Below, piece after piece: positions 45,279 to 47,933 of a stretch of 47,933 bases of DNA. Each line of letters starts with the position of its first letter. The first letter of the stretch is position 1. The notes under the pieces were generated by a model, which had not been told where the DNA came from, made no database searches, and saw only the letters and a list, made by a program, of their open reading frames with translations. This DNA comes from a candidate division NC10 bacterium RIFCSPLOWO2_12_FULL_66_18 (GTDB lineage: Bacteria > Methylomirabilota > Methylomirabilia > Methylomirabilales > 2-02-FULL-66-22): positions 3,284 through 51,216 of the forward strand of contig METI01000177.1 of the NCBI GenBank assembly GCA_001771285.1, in the 5' to 3' direction. The translations under genes were made by a program, and so were the position numbers.

Positions 45279-46638
45279 GGGGAAGGCCAGCATTCTTGTG
45301 GTGGACGACGAGGCGGCCATGCGCCTCCTGGTCACGTCGGTGCTAAGAGACGAGGGACACGATGTGACGGCGGCAGCCAGCGGCGAGGAGGCACTCCAGC
45401 TCGTCGCCAAGCGTCACTACCATCTGATCATCACCGACCTGAAGATGCCCGGGATCTCCGGCCTGGAGGTCCTGGAGGCGGTGCGGCGAGACGATCCCGA
45501 GACTGCGGTGATCCTCCTGACCGCGTTCGGGACCGTGGAAGGTGCCGTCGAGGCGATGCGCAAGGGGGCAGCCCATTACCTGCTGAAGCCGCTGGCCAAC
45601 CCGGATGAGCTACGCCTGGCCGTCCGGAGGGTACTGGAGGAACGGCGCGTGGCGGACGAAGCGGCTACCCTTCGGCAGGCGACCGAGGCTGTCTTTCCCT
45701 TCGGAGAGATCATCGCTGGCGACCCGAAGATGCAGGCGGCCCTGGACTTGGCCCGCTCCGTGGCTCCGGCCGACTCCACCGTGCTGTTGACAGGCGAGAC
45801 CGGGACCGGGAAGGAACTGGTCGCCCGGCTGATCCATCACTTGAGCCCCCGGGCGGATCAGGCCTTTGTCGCGGTCAACTGTGCCGCCTTGGCCGAGACG
45901 CTGCTGGAGAGCGAGCTGTTTGGTCACGAGAAGGGGGCATTCACCGGGGCCGTGGCCCAGCGTCGCGGCCGCTTCGAGTTGGCCCATGGGGGGACCCTAC
46001 TCCTGGACGAGGTCGGCGAGATGAGCCCGGCCCTCCAGGCCAAGCTGCTCCGCGTACTCCAGGAGAGAACTCTCGAACGGGTCGGCGGAACGAAGACCGT
46101 GACTGTTGACATCCGGGTGATCGCGGCAACCAACCGAGACCTCCAGCAAATGGTAGCCGGGAAGCAGTTCCGCGACGACCTGTACTACCGCCTCAGCGTG
46201 TTTCCGATTGCCTTGCCGCCCCTCCGCGAGCGCCCCGCCGACATCCTGCCACTGGCAGCGCATGTCCTGCAGCAGGTGAGCCGCCGTCTGGCCAAACGCA
46301 TCACCGGCTTTACCGAAGAGGCGGGACAACTCCTCCAGGAGTATGGATGGCCCGGCAACATCCGCGAACTCCAGAACGTGGTCGAGCGGGCCACGATCCT
46401 TTGTCGTGAGGACCGCATCGGACCGGCCCATCTATCCCTTGCGTCGCCTCCCGCTGCACCACCTGCGGCGACGCCGAGCACCCTCAAGGAATTGGAGCGT
46501 GACGCCATCCTGTCCGCACTGGCCGCCTGCCAGGGCAACCGGCGAGAGGCGGCCAAGCAGCTTGGCATCGGCCTCCGAACCCTCTATACCCGCTTGAAGG
46601 CATACGGGATCTCCGCCGAACAGGAAGAGGACGAATAG
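45271..46638 (+). CDS. NtrC-family sigma-54-dependent response regulator (ZraR-like)
   Basis: A 455-residue regulator. The receiver domain has VVDDE, the phosphorylated Asp in LIITDLKMPG, and Lys in YLLKPL. The AAA+ domain has Walker A GETGTGKE, the sigma-54-contacting loop GAFTGA, and Walker B in GGTLLLDEVGE. The C-terminal Fis-type helix-turn-helix is REAAKQLGIGLRTLYTRLKAYGI. Phosphorylated by the adjacent kinase, it would activate sigma-54 polymerase at the promoter at 46810. Confidence 0.95.
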   Translation: MAKGKASILVVDDEAAMRLLVTSVLRDEGHDVTAAASGEEALQLVAKRHYHLIITDLKMPGISGLEVLEAVRRDDPETAVILLTAFGTVEGAVEAMRKGAAHYLLKPLANPDELRLAVRRVLEERRVADEAATLRQATEAVFPFGEIIAGDPKMQAALDLARSVAPADSTVLLTGETGTGKELVARLIHHLSPRADQAFVAVNCAALAETLLESELFGHEKGAFTGAVAQRRGRFELAHGGTLLLDEVGEMSPALQAKLLRVLQERTLERVGGTKTVTVDIRVIAATNRDLQQMVAGKQFRDDLYYRLSVFPIALPPLRERPADILPLAAHVLQQVSRRLAKRITGFTEEAGQLLQEYGWPGNIRELQNVVERATILCREDRIGPAHLSLASPPAAPPAATPSTLKELERDAILSALAACQGNRREAAKQLGIGLRTLYTRLKAYGISAEQEEDE

Positions 46639-46765
46639 CTTCCTGACCCCTCGTGCTGAATCCGCAGTAGCGAGTGCGAGATCCGCAGCCCCTGATGGTC
46701 ACCCCCTGCCTGTCCGTCATGCTCTCCCCCGGTCGGCGTTCCGTCTAACCCCCTGTAACCGTGGC

Positions 46766-46787
46766 CTGATTTCGAATCGCCAATCAG
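46766..46787. promoter_or_regulatory. Possible regulator-binding inverted repeat
   Basis: CTGATT and AATCAG in inverted orientation, 10 bases apart, 23 bases upstream of the -24 element. Position suits an NtrC-type enhancer site, but half-sites are short. Confidence 0.25.
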
Positions 46788-46809
46788 CGCAGCCCCCAGC
46801 TTGCGACGG

Positions 46810-46825
46810 TGGCACGGACCCTGCT
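46810..46825 (+). promoter_or_regulatory. Sigma-54 (-24/-12) promoter
   Basis: TGGCACGGACCCTGCT matches the consensus TGGCACrNNNNTTGCW except for one T, with GG and GC exactly 10 bases apart. Transcription would start near 46836, 42 bases before the ZraP-like ATG, directly downstream of a sigma-54 activator gene. Confidence 0.75.
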
Positions 46826-46877
46826 CATTTCTCTGGCCGAACCCAAGACCGCAAATTGCGGAAGGAGGAATACAACA

Positions 46878-47378
46878 ATGAAACGCACGATGGTGGCGCT
46901 CGGGTTGGTGGGGGCTCTGGCGTTGACGGCCTCGGCGGCCTTTGCGTGGGGCCCAGGATGGGGCCGCGGCTTCGGCCCTGGGTATGGCCCGGGATCGGCA
47001 GTGGCCAATCTCAGCCAAGATCAGATCGCAAAGATCCAGAAGGTCCAGAGCGATCGGTACGCTGAGATGGCCAAGGTCCGGTCGGAGATGTTCGCGAAGC
47101 GGGCAGAACTCCAGGCGCTGTTCCGGGAGCCGACTCTGGACCAGCCCAAGATCGCGGCGAAGCAGAAGGAGATCGCGGCCCTTCAGGCCCAGATGCAGGA
47201 GAAGGCGCTGGCGGCGCGAACCGCAGTGGCCGAGGTCCTGACGCCTGAGCAGCGGGCGCAGCTCCCGGCCTTCGGGCCCGGGATGGGTCCGGGGTTTGGT
47301 CCTGGTTTCGGTGCTGGCCGCGGCTTCGGCCCTGGGATGGGATTTGGCCCTCGCATGGGATACGGTCCTCGCTGGTAA
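46878..47378 (+). CDS. Spy/CpxP/ZraP-like periplasmic stress protein
   Basis: From ATG 46878 (GGAAGGAGG upstream) a 166-residue protein with signal peptide ending SAAFA. The helical core has LSQDQIAKIQ and LTPEQRAQLPAF, the LTxxQ-type motifs of this family. Both ends are rich in Gly, Pro, Phe, Trp and Met (WGPGWGRGFGPGYGPG; GPGMGPGFGPGFGAGRGFG), and His is absent. Relatives chaperone or bind Zn2+ in the periplasm and damp a ZraSR-type pathway. It is probably the main target of the adjacent regulator. An ATG 69 bases upstream (46809) would lie over the promoter. Confidence 0.85.
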   Translation: MKRTMVALGLVGALALTASAAFAWGPGWGRGFGPGYGPGSAVANLSQDQIAKIQKVQSDRYAEMAKVRSEMFAKRAELQALFREPTLDQPKIAAKQKEIAALQAQMQEKALAARTAVAEVLTPEQRAQLPAFGPGMGPGFGPGFGAGRGFGPGMGFGPRMGYGPRW

Positions 47379-47389
47379 CCGCGAAAATC

Positions 47390-47419
47390 GCCGGAGGGGA
47401 GGCTGATCTCCCCTCCGGC
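47390..47419 (+). terminator. Strong stem-loop after the ZraP-like gene
   Basis: A 12-bp perfect stem (GCCGGAGGGGAG/CTCCCCTCCGGC) with a 6-base loop, followed by GCGATTAAAGTTTT. It is a likely terminator or attenuator, partly separating the next gene. Confidence 0.6.
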
Positions 47420-47459
47420 GCGATTAAAGTTTTCCAACACCGTGAGAACGGAGAGGGTC

Positions 47460-47933
47460 ATGTTGGCGGGGCTGTTGTTGATGATGGGCACCTTGATCGA
47501 ATGGCTCGTCTGGGGGGTCATCTGCATAGGGCTCCTCCTCGGTCTCCTGCTGCGGATTGGAGAAGGGATGCACCATGCGATCTCCTGGATCCGGTGCCAC
47601 ACCCCGCGCGCGCACTTGCCCCATCCGCACGTCGCGACATTTCTCTTGGCCGGTTCCCTCGCAGGGGTGATGCTGGCGGTCCCCGCCGCGGTCGCGGCCC
47701 AGGCTTGGTGGGGGGGGTCTCCCGTCAATCCGGGCTACGACCGGAACACAGTTATCCAGGTGATCGGGACGGTGACCCAGGTGAATATCGTCTCTCGAGG
47801 CGGCCCTTCGACCCTACGCTTGGAAACCAGCGGAGAGACCTTCACCGTAATGCTGGGCCCGGGCTGGTATCTTGCCGAGCTTCACGCGGACATTCGGAGC
47901 GGGGATATCCTCACCCTCGAGGGCTCCAAGATG
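47460..47933 (+). CDS. Membrane protein with C-terminal OB-like domain, incomplete at window end
   Basis: An ATG at 47460 (GGAG six bases upstream) opens a frame of 158 codons with no stop before the window ends. It has a hydrophobic N-terminus (GLLLMMGTLIEWLVWGVICI), a second helix at about 65-84 ending AAVAAQAW, then a soluble part with VIGTVTQVNIVSRGG, LRLETSGETFTVML, GPGWYLAEL and IRSGDILTLEGS. This pattern is seen in OB-like domains of some envelope and metal-stress proteins. Its place behind the ZraP-like gene suggests the same response. Confidence 0.6.
   Translation, partial: MLAGLLLMMGTLIEWLVWGVICIGLLLGLLLRIGEGMHHAISWIRCHTPRAHLPHPHVATFLLAGSLAGVMLAVPAAVAAQAWWGGSPVNPGYDRNTVIQVIGTVTQVNIVSRGGPSTLRLETSGETFTVMLGPGWYLAELHADIRSGDILTLEGSKM

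Overview
The window looks like a chromosomal segment of a GC-rich, respiring, Gram-negative-type bacterium. This rests on lipoprotein-type signal peptides, a ZraSR-like periplasmic stress system, a proton-pumping complex I and a Rex redox repressor. Gene content and style would suit the Methylomirabilota (NC10/Rokubacteria) or a deltaproteobacterial-type lineage, but that placement is inference. No rRNA, tRNA or CRISPR array was seen.

Layout. (1) 1-10.6 kb: housekeeping and hydrolytic genes, mostly minus strand. They are an exported unknown protein, a Ski2-like DSHCT helicase, an SNase-like protein with altered metal residues, a small unknown protein, a plus-strand zinc-ribbon protein, and an apparent operon of M42 aminopeptidase, molybdopterin oxidoreductase and M28 lipoprotein peptidase. 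(2) 10.6-14.8 kb: a visibly less GC-rich accessory patch. It has an unknown protein with an HEMAH motif, a RAYT transposase bounded by 27-bp imperfect inverted ends, the first 25 codons of a PIN toxin cut off at one of those ends beside its intact antitoxin, and a Fic AMPylase. (3) 14.8-18.2 kb: an M16 lipoprotein peptidase and rex. (4) 18.3-43.2 kb: about 25 kb of respiratory genes, all on the minus strand. In transcription order they are nuoA2-C2-D2-H2-J2-K2-L2-M2-N2, then atpI-atpB-atpE, then nuoA1-C1-D1-E1-F1-G1-H1-J1-K1-L1-M1-N1, then rex. (5) 43.3-47.9 kb: a truncated chrA, then a plus-strand sensor kinase / NtrC-type regulator pair, a Spy/ZraP-like periplasmic protein behind a near-consensus sigma-54 promoter, and a membrane/OB-like protein running off the window.

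How it works together. The two nuo clusters encode two complex I variants that would pump protons feeding the F-type ATP synthase, whose a and c subunits lie between them. Only cluster 1 carries the NADH-oxidising module (E, F, G). Rex at the end of cluster 1 would tie expression to NADH/NAD+, and a 28-bp perfect palindrome with a Rex-box-like core lies upstream of nuoA1.

The most striking points are: both complex I clusters lack nuoB and nuoI, with no space for either gene; the gaps between respiratory genes hold a family of palindromic elements made of degenerate 7-8-nt words, which also forms the C-terminal tails of both NuoM paralogues; a RAYT element end sits exactly where a PIN toxin gene breaks off; and the Zra-like locus has a readable sigma-54 promoter.
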